Below are positions 49,142 through 58,803 of a stretch of 64,000 bases of DNA, in pieces. The stretch comes from Candidatus Wallbacteria bacterium. GTDB taxonomy: Bacteria > Muiribacteriota > UBA6191 > JACPRK01. Location of the stretch: contig JACPRK010000099.1 in the NCBI GenBank assembly GCA_016190005.1, positions 1-64,000 on the forward strand, given 5' to 3'. The position numbers and the translations under genes were made by a program. The notes beneath the pieces are model-generated. The model was given only the letters and a program-made list of their open reading frames with translations, did no database searches and was not told the origin of the DNA. How positions within the stretch are numbered: the stretch's first letter is position 1; every line of letters begins with the position of its first letter.

Positions 49142-50230
49142 ATGATGCTGCGACCCGATTCGCTCACCTCTGTCATGACTCGACTCCCCAGGCTGCTCCT
49201 TTCCGCCACCTTGACCCTCGCCCTGACAGGACCCACGGTGGGAGCTACCGAGGCGCCGCCTGATTGGCTCGTCGTCGATGCCGAGCCCGAGTCAGGCCGC
49301 TCCGGTCCCGGGACTTCAGATGACAGCGCCGACGAGCTTGCCGACCCCTGGGCCGATTCCACCCACGAAATGCTGTCGAGCCAGCACTCCACGCCAGCTC
49401 GGCTCGTCGACTCCGTCGGCGCGCCTCCCGCGGGCCGCTGCGACCACCACCGCTCCAATCACTGCAAGAACGATCGCACCGACACCCGCATCGTGCAGAT
49501 GGAGAACATCCACACGGCGACGCCCGGCAACTGGATCGTCGAACTGGCCTACCTGCAGCGTGACGCCGACACCCGCTACGTGGCCAACATGCAGAAGTAC
49601 GAGCTGGAGACCGGTCGCGCCGAAGTCCGCTACGGTGTTCGGGATGGCCTGGAAGTCAGTCTGGGAGGCCGGGCGCTGCCCGCCACCCTGTTCACCGCAG
49701 TCGGCCAGACCCCGTTCGGGCAGGTCACCGACATCGAACCCATCGTTTCCATGGGCGTCAAGCACTCGGGAGGGATGTCCGATACCGACTGGAAGTATGC
49801 CCTGGGGGCCAACAAGTCGCTCGGAAACAGCAACAGCCGGCAGTTCGAGCTTCCGGACGACGCCCGCGCCGCCGACGCCATCTACGGAGTGCTTTCACAT
49901 CCTCTGATCGACGGCGTCGACACCCTCTTCGGCGTGCAACGGGCCTGGCTGCCTTCCGCTGGCGCCGGTACCGACCAGACGATGGATAGCCTGGGGCTGG
50001 GGTTCCAGGTCAGGCCGCACCGTAACTGGACCGTCAGCCTCGAGGCGATCGCCGAAGACCTCCCCGGCAACGGACAATCGGGAGTTTCGCTCCTGGCCGA
50101 CAGGACGCCCGGTTATCTCAACGCCAGCGTCCGCGCCGCTATCGGCGAGGTCGCGCTCGAGACCGCGCTCCACCGCCTGGACGACCCGGAATACTCCCAG
50201 CTCGACATCGCGCTCTCGAAGGCCTTCTGA
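49142..50230 (+). CDS. Probable outer-membrane beta-barrel protein
   Basis: Up to 362 residues. A signal peptide lies at about 14-35 (LLLSATLTLALTGPTVGA), then a low-complexity acidic stretch, then from about residue 110 alternating hydrophobic strands (GNWIVELAYLQRD, DGLEVSLGGR, NWTVSLEAIAEDL, YLNASVRAAIG) and a C-terminal Phe (LDIALSKAF), the outer-membrane insertion signal. A Cys/His pair in GRCDHHRSNHCKND could bind a metal. The function is unknown. It begins 80 bp after the prepilin gene on the same strand. Start at 49142, 49145 or the ATG at 49175. Confidence 0.65.
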   Translation: MMLRPDSLTSVMTRLPRLLLSATLTLALTGPTVGATEAPPDWLVVDAEPESGRSGPGTSDDSADELADPWADSTHEMLSSQHSTPARLVDSVGAPPAGRCDHHRSNHCKNDRTDTRIVQMENIHTATPGNWIVELAYLQRDADTRYVANMQKYELETGRAEVRYGVRDGLEVSLGGRALPATLFTAVGQTPFGQVTDIEPIVSMGVKHSGGMSDTDWKYALGANKSLGNSNSRQFELPDDARAADAIYGVLSHPLIDGVDTLFGVQRAWLPSAGAGTDQTMDSLGLGFQVRPHRNWTVSLEAIAEDLPGNGQSGVSLLADRTPGYLNASVRAAIGEVALETALHRLDDPEYSQLDIALSKAF

Positions 50231-50330
50231 GGGCCGGGTCCGGCAGGTACTCTGCAAACCGGAACCGGTGTTACCGGCTCTCGGCGCATGATAGGATTGA
50301 ATGCCCATTCACGGGCAGGAGGTCGCTGGC

Positions 50331-52001
50331 ATGCCGGTCGAGAGTCACCCCGAGGTTCGAGCGCCGCGGGGCGTGGAGATTTCGTGCAAGGGGTGGCTCC
50401 AGGAAGCTGCGCTGCGCATGCTGATGAACAACCTCGACCCCGAGGTGGCCGAGGACTGGCAGAGCCTCGTCGTGTATGGGGGCTCTGGCAAGGCCGCGCG
50501 GGACTGGAAGGCGTTCGAGGATATCGTGCGATCGCTGCGCGCGCTCGAATCCGACGAAACGCTTCTGGTGCAGTCCGGCAAGCCGGTCGGCATCTTCCGC
50601 ACGCACGCGGACGCTCCTCGGGTGCTGATCGCCAACTCCAATCTCGTGCCGGCTTGGGGTAACTGGGATCACTTCCGCCAGCTCGAAGCGCGTGGGCTGA
50701 TGATGTACGGGCAGATGACCGCGGGAAGCTGGATCTACATCGGCACCCAGGGCATCCTGCAGGGCACGTTCGAGACCTTCGCCGAAGCAGCACGCCAGCA
50801 CTTCGGCGGCACCCTGGCCGGGCGGCTGGTGTTGACGGCCGGGCTGGGCGGCATGGGCGGCGCGCAGCCCCTGGCGGTGACGATGAACGAGGGCGTCGCG
50901 CTCTGCGTGGACGTCGACCCCGACCGCATCGCCAAGCGACTGGCGACCCGCTACCTCGACTGGAAGGCGCCGGACCTGGACACGGCGATCCGGGTGGCGC
51001 TCGAGAAGAAGGCCGCGCGCCAGCCCTACAGCATCGGACTGGAGATGAACGCCGCGGTCGCGCACCCCGAGCTGCTCCGGCGCGGCGTGCTCCCCGACAT
51101 CGTCACCGATCAGACCAGCGCGCACGACATGTTGAACGGTTACGTTCCGCACCAGATGCCGCTGGCCCAGGCCGTGGCGATGCGCCGGGAGGACCCCTCG
51201 CGCTATCAGGCCCTCTCCGGCGAATCCGTGGCGATCCACCTGCGAGCGATGCTCGACTTCCAGAAGGCGGGCAGCGTGGTCTTCGATTACGGCAACAACA
51301 TTCGCGGTGAGGCAAAGAAGGCAGGCGTGGAGGACGCGTTCTCGTTCCCCGGGTTCGTGCCGGCCTACGTTCGCCCGCTCTTCTGTGAAGGGAAGGGGCC
51401 CTTCCGCTGGGCGGCGCTCTCCGGCGACCCGGCCGACATCCGGCGGACCGACGACCTGGTGCTGGAGCTCTTCCCGGCCGACAAGCACCTGGCGCGCTGG
51501 ATCTCGATGGCCCGGGAGCGTGTCGCCTTCCAGGGGCTTCCGGCGCGCATCTGCTGGCTCGGGCTCGGGGAGCGCGCGCGCTTCGGCCGAGCCATCAATG
51601 ACGCCGTCGCCAGCGGCCAGCTCAGGGCCCCGATCGTGATCGGCCGCGACCACCTCGACACCGGCTCCGTCGCCAGCCCCAACCGAGAGACCGAAGGCAT
51701 GCTCGATGGCAGCGACGCCGTTGCCGACTGGCCGCTCCTGAACGCCATGCTCAACGCCGTGAGCGGAGCGACGTGGGTCAGTCTGCACCACGGCGGCGGA
51801 GTTGGCATCGGCAACTCCATCCACGCCGGCCAGGTCATCGTGGCCGACGGTACGCCGGCCGCCGCTTCCCGCCTGGAGCGCGTCCTGACCAACGATCCCG
51901 CCACCGGCGTGATGCGGCATGCCGACGCCGGCTACGAGAAGGCCCGCCAGATCGCCCGGGAGCGCAGCGTCAAGCTGCCCAGCCTGGGAATCAACGTCTG
52001 A
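50331..52001 (+). CDS. hutU: Urocanate hydratase (urocanase)
   Basis: A 556-residue protein, the usual urocanase length. Typical blocks include [40 protein letters not shown], the NAD-binding glycine run [15 protein letters not shown] and [15 protein letters not shown] near the C-terminus. It converts urocanate to 4-imidazolone-5-propionate with tightly bound NAD+ in histidine degradation. ATG 50331 is preferred over 50301 because AGGAGG lies nine bases before it. hutI follows after 16 bp. Histidine ammonia-lyase (hutH) is not in the window. Confidence 0.95.
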   Translation: MPVESHPEVRAPRGVEISCKGWLQEAALRMLMNNLDPEVAEDWQSLVVYGGSGKAARDWKAFEDIVRSLRALESDETLLVQSGKPVGIFRTHADAPRVLIANSNLVPAWGNWDHFRQLEARGLMMYGQMTAGSWIYIGTQGILQGTFETFAEAARQHFGGTLAGRLVLTAGLGGMGGAQPLAVTMNEGVALCVDVDPDRIAKRLATRYLDWKAPDLDTAIRVALEKKAARQPYSIGLEMNAAVAHPELLRRGVLPDIVTDQTSAHDMLNGYVPHQMPLAQAVAMRREDPSRYQALSGESVAIHLRAMLDFQKAGSVVFDYGNNIRGEAKKAGVEDAFSFPGFVPAYVRPLFCEGKGPFRWAALSGDPADIRRTDDLVLELFPADKHLARWISMARERVAFQGLPARICWLGLGERARFGRAINDAVASGQLRAPIVIGRDHLDTGSVASPNRETEGMLDGSDAVADWPLLNAMLNAVSGATWVSLHHGGGVGIGNSIHAGQVIVADGTPAAASRLERVLTNDPATGVMRHADAGYEKARQIARERSVKLPSLGINV

Positions 52002-52017
52002 TGCCGCAAGAGCGCCC

Positions 52018-53298
52018 ATGGGAAACCTGATCCTCAAGAACGCCCGCCAGCTCGTCACCTGCGCAGGCACCGCACCGCGCCGCGGTCTGGACCTGGGCAC
52101 CGTGCAGGTGATCGAGGACGGCGCTCTCATCGTCCAGGGCGGCATCATCGACATGGTCGGGACGACGGAGGCGATCGAGGACAAGCTGGCCCACGGCCAC
52201 TGGTACGAGGACCCGGAGGAGTTCACGACCATCGATGCCAGCGGCCAGGTCGTCGTGCCCGGCTTCGTCGATCCGCACACGCACGCATGCTTCACGGGCT
52301 ACCGCCACGACGAGGTCGAGCTGCGGCTCGGGGGCCGCAAGTACCTCGACATCCTCGCCGCCGGCGGAGGAATCCTCTCGACGGTTCAGAAGGTCCGCGA
52401 CTGCGAAGAGGGCGTGCTGGCCGAAGAGACGTACCGGCGCCTCTTGTTGATGCTGTCGCTCGGGACCACCACGGTCGAGGTGAAGAGCGGCTACGGACTG
52501 GACCTGGAGAGCGAGCTGAAGATCCTGCGCGCGATCGCCAAGGCCGCCGAGATGGCCCGGGAGCAGCTGACGGTGGTGCCGACGTTCATGGGGGCCCACG
52601 CCGTGCCGCGGGAGCTGAAGAGCGAGCCCGGGGAGTACGTCGAGCGGCTTTGCCGGGAGATGATCCCACGCGTGGCCGAATCCGGCCTTGCACGCTACTG
52701 CGACGTCTTCTGCGAGGAGGAGGTCTTCGGGCCGGTCCAGGCGCGCCGTATCTTGAAGACGGCCCAGGAACACGGATTGGGCGCCAAGATCCACGCCGAC
52801 GAGATCGGCGAGTGCGGAGCGCTCGACGTCGCCGTCGAGCTTGGGGCGGCCAGCGCGGATCACCTGCTGGTGACGGGGGAGGCCGGCATCCGCAAACTCG
52901 CCGATTCGGAGACCTGCGCCGTGCTCTTGCCCGGCACGGCCTTCTGTCTACGGTCCGGACGGTACGCTGCCGGCCGGCGGATGGTAGACCAGGGGTGCGC
53001 CGTGGCGCTGGCGACGGACTGCAACCCGGGTAGCTGCTTCACCGAGTCGATGCCGCTCGTCATGGCGATGGCCTGCTTCGGCATGGGGCTGACGCCTGCG
53101 GAGGCGCTGAACGCGGCCACGATCAACGCCTCTCACGCCATCGGGTTGGCCGACCAGCTCGGAAGCCTCGAGGAGGGCAAGGCCGGGGACCTGGTGCTGC
53201 TGGACAGCCCGGACTACCGGCACCTGGTCTATCACTTCGGGATCAACCAGGTGGGGATGGTCGTGAAGAAGGGCGAGATCGTCTACGTGAGGGACTGA
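52018..53298 (+). CDS. hutI: Imidazolonepropionase
   Basis: A 426-residue amidohydrolase: metal-binding PGFVDPHTHACFTGYR, KSGYGLDLESELK, FMGAHAVPRE, KIHADEIGECG and LATDCNPGSCF match HutI. It hydrolyses 4-imidazolone-5-propionate to N-formimino-glutamate, following urocanase. The next gene, dnaE, starts within its stop codon (TGATG), so the two are translationally coupled. This is an odd pairing of catabolism with replication. Confidence 0.95.
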   Translation: MGNLILKNARQLVTCAGTAPRRGLDLGTVQVIEDGALIVQGGIIDMVGTTEAIEDKLAHGHWYEDPEEFTTIDASGQVVVPGFVDPHTHACFTGYRHDEVELRLGGRKYLDILAAGGGILSTVQKVRDCEEGVLAEETYRRLLLMLSLGTTTVEVKSGYGLDLESELKILRAIAKAAEMAREQLTVVPTFMGAHAVPRELKSEPGEYVERLCREMIPRVAESGLARYCDVFCEEEVFGPVQARRILKTAQEHGLGAKIHADEIGECGALDVAVELGAASADHLLVTGEAGIRKLADSETCAVLLPGTAFCLRSGRYAAGRRMVDQGCAVALATDCNPGSCFTESMPLVMAMACFGMGLTPAEALNAATINASHAIGLADQLGSLEEGKAGDLVLLDSPDYRHLVYHFGINQVGMVVKKGEIVYVRD

Positions 53299-56200
53299 TG
53301 CCGCACGCCGACTTCGTCCATCTGCACGTCCACAGCCACTACTCGCTGCTCGACGCCGCCGCGACGGTGCCGCAGCTCGTGAAGGCGGCCTCGAAGCTGA
53401 AGATGCCGGCGATGGCGCTGACCGATCACGGGGCAATGTACGGCGCGGTCGAGTTCTGCCAGAAGGCGTCGAAGGAAGGCGTGAAGCCGATCGTGGGCTG
53501 CGAAGTCTACGTGACGGAGGGCAGCCGCCGCGTGATGTCGCGCAATCAGGCCGTGCATCACCTGACGCTGCTGGCGAAGAACCAGGTCGGCTATCAAAAC
53601 CTTTGCCGGCTGGTCTCGCTGGCTTTCACGGAGGGATTCTACTTCCGGCCGAGAATGGACGAGGAGCTGCTGGGCGAGTCGCACGAGGGGATCATTGCGC
53701 TCTCGGGATGCCAGTCCGGAAAGATCTTCCAGTATCTGCTGGCGGGCCGCCAGGACGACGCGGTGGCCGCCGCGAAGGCTTATCGCGAGCTCTTCGGCGA
53801 GGAGAACTTCTACCTGGAGCTCTGCGACCACGGGCTCGACAAGCAGAAGCTCGTGATGCCTCAGCTCATCGAGCTGGGAAAGTCGCTGGGCATCCCGTTC
53901 GTCCTGACGAACGACTCGCACTACGTGTCGGCCGACGATCACGAGGCGCAGGACCACCTCTTCTGCATCACGGCGGGCCGGATGTTGAACGACGAGCGGC
54001 GTCCCAAGCTGGACAGCACGGAGTACTACCTGAAGAGCGCCGAGGAGATGCGCAAGCTGTTCCCGGAGGTGCCGGAGGCCTACGCCAACACGGTGCGGAT
54101 CGCGTCGATGTGCAACGTCGACGTGACGACCAAGCAGAAGTACTTGCCGAAGTTCGACGTTCCGGGCGGCCGCACGTCGGCCGAGTACCTGAGGGTCCTC
54201 TGCGATCAGGCCCTGCCGACGCGCTACGAGGAGACGACCGAGGACATCCGCAAGAGGCTGGACTTCGAACTGTCGGTGATCGAGAAGATGGGGTTCCCGG
54301 CCTACTTCCTGATCGTCTGGGACTTCATCCACCACGCACGTTCCAAGGGGATCAGCGTGGGCCCTGGGCGCGGCTCGGCGGCCGGGTCGCTGGTGGCCTA
54401 CCTGCTCGGAATCACGAACATCGACCCGCTCAAGTACAGCCTGGTCTTCGAGCGGTTCCTGAACCCCGAGCGCGTGAGCATGCCCGATATCGACATCGAC
54501 TTCGACTTCGAGCGCCGCGGCGAGGTCGTCGCGTACGTGGTCGAGAAGTACGGCCGCGACAACGTGAGCAAGATCGCGACCTTCAACCTGCTGAAGGCGA
54601 AGGCGGCCCTGAAGGACGCGGCGCGGGTTCGCGGCGTGGAGTTCTCGCTGTCCAACAAGATCTCCAAGGCGATCCCCGAGGAGCTGAACATCACGCTGGC
54701 TCAGGCACTGGAGCAAAGCGCGGAGCTTCGTCAGTTCGCGGCGCAGGACCCGAAGCTCTTCGAGATCGCGCAGAAGCTGGAGGGGATGGCGCGCAACACG
54801 TCGATCCACGCGGCCGGCATCGTCATCGCCCCCGACAAGATCTGGAAGTACGCGCCACTGGCGAAGAACAAGGACGAGATAGCCACGCAGTTCGACATGA
54901 AGAGCCTGGACGAGATCGGGCTCCTCAAGATGGACTTCTTGGGGCTCAAGACGCTGACGTTGATCGACAACGCGCTCGACAACATCCGCAAGCGCCGCAA
55001 GGTCGAGCTCGACATCGGCCGCATCCCGATGGACGACAAGCGGACCTACCGGCTCCTGGCGGCGGGTGACACCGTGGGCGTGTTCCAGTTCGAATCTTCG
55101 GGATTCAAAGAGCTGCTCAAGCGGCTCAAGCCGACGGTCTTCGAAGACCTCATCGCCGTTATCGCTCTCTACCGCCCAGGGCCGCTGGGCAGCGGTATGG
55201 TCGACGACTTCATCGATGGCAAGCACGGGAAGAAGAAGGTGGTCTACCCGCACGCCAAGCTGGAGGGAATCCTCAAGGAGACCTACGGCGTGATGCTCTA
55301 CCAGGAGCAGGTGATGCAGTGCGCCTCGATCATGGCAGGCTACAGCCTGGGCGAAGCCGACCAGCTGCGCCGGGCGATGGGCAAGAAGAAGCCCGACGAG
55401 ATGGAGCGGCAGCGGGCCCGGTTCCTGGACGGCGCCAAGGCCAACGAGGTCGACCTGCAGAACGCGGAGACGATCTTCAACCTGATGCAGAAGTTCGCCG
55501 ACTACGGCTTCAACAAGAGCCATAGCGCGGCCTATGCGCTGATCAGCTACCAGACGGCGTACCTCAAGGCCAACTTCCCGCACGAGTTCATGGCGGCCGT
55601 TCTGACCAACGACCGCGACGACACGGATCGCATCGCCTCCTTCATCGAGGAGTGCCGGCGCATGGGAATCAGCATCCTGCCTCCGGACGTCAACGAGAGC
55701 GACACCAACTTCACGGTGGTCGGCAAGGCGATCCGGTTCGGACTGTCGGCGATCAAGGGGATCGGAGACAGCGCCGTGAGCAGCGTCATCCAGGCGCGGG
55801 AACGGCATGGGCCATTCCCGAACATGGAGACGTTCTGCCGCCGGGTGGATAGCCGGGCCGTGAACAAGCGCATCCTGGAGAGCCTCATCAAATGCGGCGC
55901 CCTGTCGAGCTTCCCTCAGAACCGCGCCCAGCTTCTGGCGGCGGTAGAGCTGGCGATCAGTCTGGGACAGGATTCACAGCGAAACGAGTCCGTGGGGCAA
56001 ATGACTCTCGCGGATCTGCTCTCGGGTGGCGCCGGGAGCTCCGAGGGAGGATTCGGCGTCGGTCAGATCAGCTACCCGGAGATCCCGGAGTTCCCAGAGC
56101 GCTCGCTGCTCAACTTCGAGCGCGAGACGCTGGGCCTCTATCTCTCAGGCCACCCGATGCTCGGGTTCCAGCCGTTGCTCGACCGCATCACTGGCATCTC

Positions 56201-56807
56201 CACGCTGGCCGACCTGCCCGGGATGGCGGAGGATTCGCAGTTCGTGGTGGCTGGCATGGTGAAGTCGGTGCGCAAGGTCCGCTCCAAGTCGTCCGGCAAG
56301 GAGATGGCCATCGTGATGCTGGAGGACGTTCGCGGGTCGGTCGAAGTGCCGCTGTTCTCGGAGCGCTTCGAGGAGGCCAAGTCCTACCTCAAGGAGGACA
56401 CGGTCGTGCTGGTTTGGGGCACGATCCAGAGCAGAAACGGCGAGAAGCGGCTGTCGCCCGACGGCACGCTGCCGCTGGAGGGGCTGTTCGGCGAAAAGGG
56501 CTGGAAGGCCAGCGTCTGTGTCCAGACGCCGCGCGCCGGGCTCAGCAAGGATCAGGCGGCCCGGATGAAGAACATCCTGCTGAACCATCGGGGCCGCCAC
56601 CCCGTAGAAGTGTTCGTGCCGGTCCGAGATCAACGCGTGGTCGTCCGCCTGGGCAAGGAGTTCAAAGTCAGCCCGAAGGCCGAGCTGGTGACCGCCCTGG
56701 AGGAGCTCCTCGGCGAGCGGGCCGTGACCATCCAGGTGGCGCTTCCGGAGCGGCCACCGTCGCGCCATCGCTTCGCGGCCGCGGCCGCAGCCAGGGGTGG
56801 CGAATGA
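53298..56807 (+). CDS. dnaE: DNA polymerase III alpha subunit
   Basis: A 1,169-residue protein, the length of the DnaE1 type. It has an N-terminal PHP domain (HLHVHSHYSLLDA, ALTDHGAMYG), VGPGRGSAAGSLVAYLLGI, the catalytic carboxylates Asp397, Asp399 and Asp401 in PDIDIDFDFERR, a YGFNKSHSAAYA thumb/finger segment, HhH and OB-fold regions near the C-terminus. It is the catalytic core of the chromosomal replicase. The start overlaps the hutI stop by one base and the stop overlaps the next gene by four (ATGA), so expression appears tied to the hut genes unless an internal promoter exists. Confidence 0.97.
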   Translation: MPHADFVHLHVHSHYSLLDAAATVPQLVKAASKLKMPAMALTDHGAMYGAVEFCQKASKEGVKPIVGCEVYVTEGSRRVMSRNQAVHHLTLLAKNQVGYQNLCRLVSLAFTEGFYFRPRMDEELLGESHEGIIALSGCQSGKIFQYLLAGRQDDAVAAAKAYRELFGEENFYLELCDHGLDKQKLVMPQLIELGKSLGIPFVLTNDSHYVSADDHEAQDHLFCITAGRMLNDERRPKLDSTEYYLKSAEEMRKLFPEVPEAYANTVRIASMCNVDVTTKQKYLPKFDVPGGRTSAEYLRVLCDQALPTRYEETTEDIRKRLDFELSVIEKMGFPAYFLIVWDFIHHARSKGISVGPGRGSAAGSLVAYLLGITNIDPLKYSLVFERFLNPERVSMPDIDIDFDFERRGEVVAYVVEKYGRDNVSKIATFNLLKAKAALKDAARVRGVEFSLSNKISKAIPEELNITLAQALEQSAELRQFAAQDPKLFEIAQKLEGMARNTSIHAAGIVIAPDKIWKYAPLAKNKDEIATQFDMKSLDEIGLLKMDFLGLKTLTLIDNALDNIRKRRKVELDIGRIPMDDKRTYRLLAAGDTVGVFQFESSGFKELLKRLKPTVFEDLIAVIALYRPGPLGSGMVDDFIDGKHGKKKVVYPHAKLEGILKETYGVMLYQEQVMQCASIMAGYSLGEADQLRRAMGKKKPDEMERQRARFLDGAKANEVDLQNAETIFNLMQKFADYGFNKSHSAAYALISYQTAYLKANFPHEFMAAVLTNDRDDTDRIASFIEECRRMGISILPPDVNESDTNFTVVGKAIRFGLSAIKGIGDSAVSSVIQARERHGPFPNMETFCRRVDSRAVNKRILESLIKCGALSSFPQNRAQLLAAVELAISLGQDSQRNESVGQMTLADLLSGGAGSSEGGFGVGQISYPEIPEFPERSLLNFERETLGLYLSGHPMLGFQPLLDRITGISTLADLPGMAEDSQFVVAGMVKSVRKVRSKSSGKEMAIVMLEDVRGSVEVPLFSERFEEAKSYLKEDTVVLVWGTIQSRNGEKRLSPDGTLPLEGLFGEKGWKASVCVQTPRAGLSKDQAARMKNILLNHRGRHPVEVFVPVRDQRVVVRLGKEFKVSPKAELVTALEELLGERAVTIQVALPERPPSRHRFAAAAAARGGE

Positions 56808-58093
56808 AACTCATCGAGACCTGGCGCAAGGACGCCGCGCGCGAGATCGACGCGCTGCTGTCGGTCGCCAATCCGCTCGAGACCTTCCTGATCGAGGGCC
56901 CCTACCTGACGATCCAGTACGCCAACGTCAAGAACTACGGGGACGGAGCGGTACGCGAGTACATGGCCCAAGAGGACCGCGATCCCGACCAGTTCACCTG
57001 GGAGATCGACGCCCGGCGCCTGAGGCGCCGCGTGGCCGAGATCGACGCCGGCTATCTCCGGGCACTCAACCGAGCCCGCCGCGAGATCATGGGATTCCAC
57101 CGGCGCCAGCTGCCTGTGAGCTGGCACGTGACCGGCAGCTACGGCGAAATCACGGGTCAGCACTACACCGCCCTCGAACGCGTCGCCATCTGTCTGCCGC
57201 GCGACTGGAAGTTCTCGCCGGCCGGCTTGATGATGTACCTGGCGCCGGCCCGGGCCGCCAAGGTCGGACTCATCTACCTGAACGTCCCCGCGCCCACCGG
57301 CGAGACCCAGCCCGACCCGATGCTGTTCTGGATGGCCCGGCAGTGGGGCGTCGAGAAGGTCTACTGCCTCCCGGAAATCTGCTCGATCTTCGCCTTCACT
57401 CAGGGCACCGAGACCGTCCCGCGTGTCGACAAGATCATCTCCCAGGGCTCCAGCGCCGTCCAGGCTGCGATGCTGATGGTCAGCCAGAGCGTCGGTACCA
57501 AGTTCCTCGCCGCCGACAACGACACCATCATCATCGCCGACAACACCGCCAACCCCGCCTACATCGCCGCCGACGTCGTCTGCCTCACCGAGGACCCCAG
57601 CCTCAGGCGCGTCGTCGTCATCACCCCCTCCGTCGTCACCGCCAACGAGGTCATGGAGGAGATCAGCAAGCTCGCCGGCAGCGCAAGCGACCCGCACCGC
57701 CAGATGCTGGACCGCACAGGCGCCATCGTCCTGACGCGCACGCTCGCCGAGGCGATCGAAATCGCGAATCACCACCCGCCCAAACACCTCAACCTGTTCG
57801 TCGAGCATCCCCTCGAGCTGCTCAGCTCAATCTCCAACGCCGGCGTCATCTGCCTGGGGGAAAACACCCCCGCGGCCCTCGACCAGTATTTCGCCAGTGC
57901 TGGCAACCTGGCACCTCCCAGCCCTCAGCTGCGCTACTCCTCGCCATTGGAGGTTCAGGACTTCCTCAAGCGCTCCAGCCTGGTCTTCTACTCCAAGCGA
58001 AAGGTCAAGGGCATCTGCCGACTCATGGACACGCTGACCCGCCAGGAGCAGCTTCCCCTCCACTCGCGCAGCATCCGCATCCGGCTGAGCTGA
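56804..58093 (+). CDS. Histidinol dehydrogenase-like protein with altered zinc and catalytic residues
   Basis: A 429-residue protein that aligns with HisD over its length (KVYCLPEICSIFAFTQGT, PRVDKI, IIIADNTANPAYIAAD, AGVICLGENTPAAL). Key sites differ. In the SQAEH block of E. coli HisD (zinc ligands Gln259 and His262) this protein has Leu261 and Asp264. The catalytic Glu-His of APEHL is Lys327-His328. Asp360 and the C-terminal His420 are kept. The glycine loop GPGN is SQGS. Normal histidinol oxidation is therefore unlikely; a different dehydrogenase or a non-catalytic role is possible. It is coupled to dnaE by an ATGA overlap. Confidence 0.75.
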   Translation: MKLIETWRKDAAREIDALLSVANPLETFLIEGPYLTIQYANVKNYGDGAVREYMAQEDRDPDQFTWEIDARRLRRRVAEIDAGYLRALNRARREIMGFHRRQLPVSWHVTGSYGEITGQHYTALERVAICLPRDWKFSPAGLMMYLAPARAAKVGLIYLNVPAPTGETQPDPMLFWMARQWGVEKVYCLPEICSIFAFTQGTETVPRVDKIISQGSSAVQAAMLMVSQSVGTKFLAADNDTIIIADNTANPAYIAADVVCLTEDPSLRRVVVITPSVVTANEVMEEISKLAGSASDPHRQMLDRTGAIVLTRTLAEAIEIANHHPPKHLNLFVEHPLELLSSISNAGVICLGENTPAALDQYFASAGNLAPPSPQLRYSSPLEVQDFLKRSSLVFYSKRKVKGICRLMDTLTRQEQLPLHSRSIRIRLS

Positions 58094-58435
58094 GCGTCCT
58101 TTACGCCACCGCAGCCGCGAATTAGATCTCCGGGTGCGCACCGGCACCGTGATCCTCCAGCGGCAGTCGCGTTGTGTTGCGGTCGAGGTGCTTCAGGTCG
58201 TAACTCCATGCGAAACAAGCTGCGGATGGACCGAGAGCTTTCTGTCCCATGAACCAGGATACGCAGGTCCCGGAATGAGCCGGTCAACGGTCACGTGGGT
58301 CACCAGACGGAACACGAACGCCCAGGAACCGACAATCCCAGCGCCAGTTCTGTACGAGTTGCCTGTTTCTGCCGATTCTGGTATCAGGGTTGCATCCGAA
58401 AGCCCTGGGAAGTAACTCACGGAGGGCGACGAACC
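58094..58435. other. Intergenic region upstream of the 66-residue gene
   Basis: This 342-bp stretch carries no convincing gene on either strand. A promoter-like pair lies near its end (58359-58387). The remainder may hold the 3' untranslated region of the hisD-like gene; no terminator hairpin with a T-run is visible there. Confidence 0.4.
58359..58387 (+). promoter_or_regulatory. Predicted promoter of the 66-residue gene
   Basis: TTGCCT (58359-58364) and TATCAG (58382-58387) are separated by 17 bp, as for a sigma-70-type promoter. Transcription would begin about 40 bp before the ATG at 58436. Confidence 0.4.
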
Positions 58436-58636
58436 ATGAAACGCTCCAACTGCCAGAATCCGGGTGGACTGGGATTCGCCGAGATGATGCTCTGCTCGGA
58501 CAGCGTGTTCAGCCAGGTCTGCCAGGAGATCGAGGCCGGTGATTGGAACCGGGCTCGAGCCCTGCTGAAGCTGGCCGAGGGACCCACCGAGGGCAAGACG
58601 CCGCCGTCGATGCGCCAGCGAGACAGCTCGAGCTGA
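58436..58636 (+). CDS. Small hypothetical protein (66 residues)
   Basis: A 66-residue protein I do not recognise. It begins MKRSNCQNPGGLGFAEMML, has a central amphipathic helix (VCQEIEAGDWNRARALLKLA) resembling half of a TPR, and ends in a polar Ser/Arg tail. It has two Cys before the helix and one within it, and no signal peptide. ACGGAGGG lies ten bases before the ATG. A promoter-like pair precedes it and a strong terminator follows, so it looks like a self-contained unit. Its coding status rests on this context. Confidence 0.55.
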   Translation: MKRSNCQNPGGLGFAEMMLCSDSVFSQVCQEIEAGDWNRARALLKLAEGPTEGKTPPSMRQRDSSS

Positions 58637-58667
58637 GCCGGTTCCCAACCAAGTAGACGATGACCCG

Positions 58668-58697
58668 ACCGGCCGCCCAAGGGCGGCCGGTTCTCGT
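58668..58697 (+). terminator. Rho-independent terminator
   Basis: ACCGGCCGCCC pairs perfectly with GGGCGGCCGGT around AA (11-bp stem) and is followed by the T-rich TCTCGTTTCTT. It lies 32 bp after the 66-residue gene. Confidence 0.75.
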
Positions 58698-58803
58698 TTC
58701 TTGTGGTGCGATATCGGCAACCCTGGAGGCCATGATGTGGTAGTGGAAAGGGTAAAGACTCCGCCGATCGAGCGGAGCCGTCCGGTTTCCCCGTTTTCTT
58801 CCT

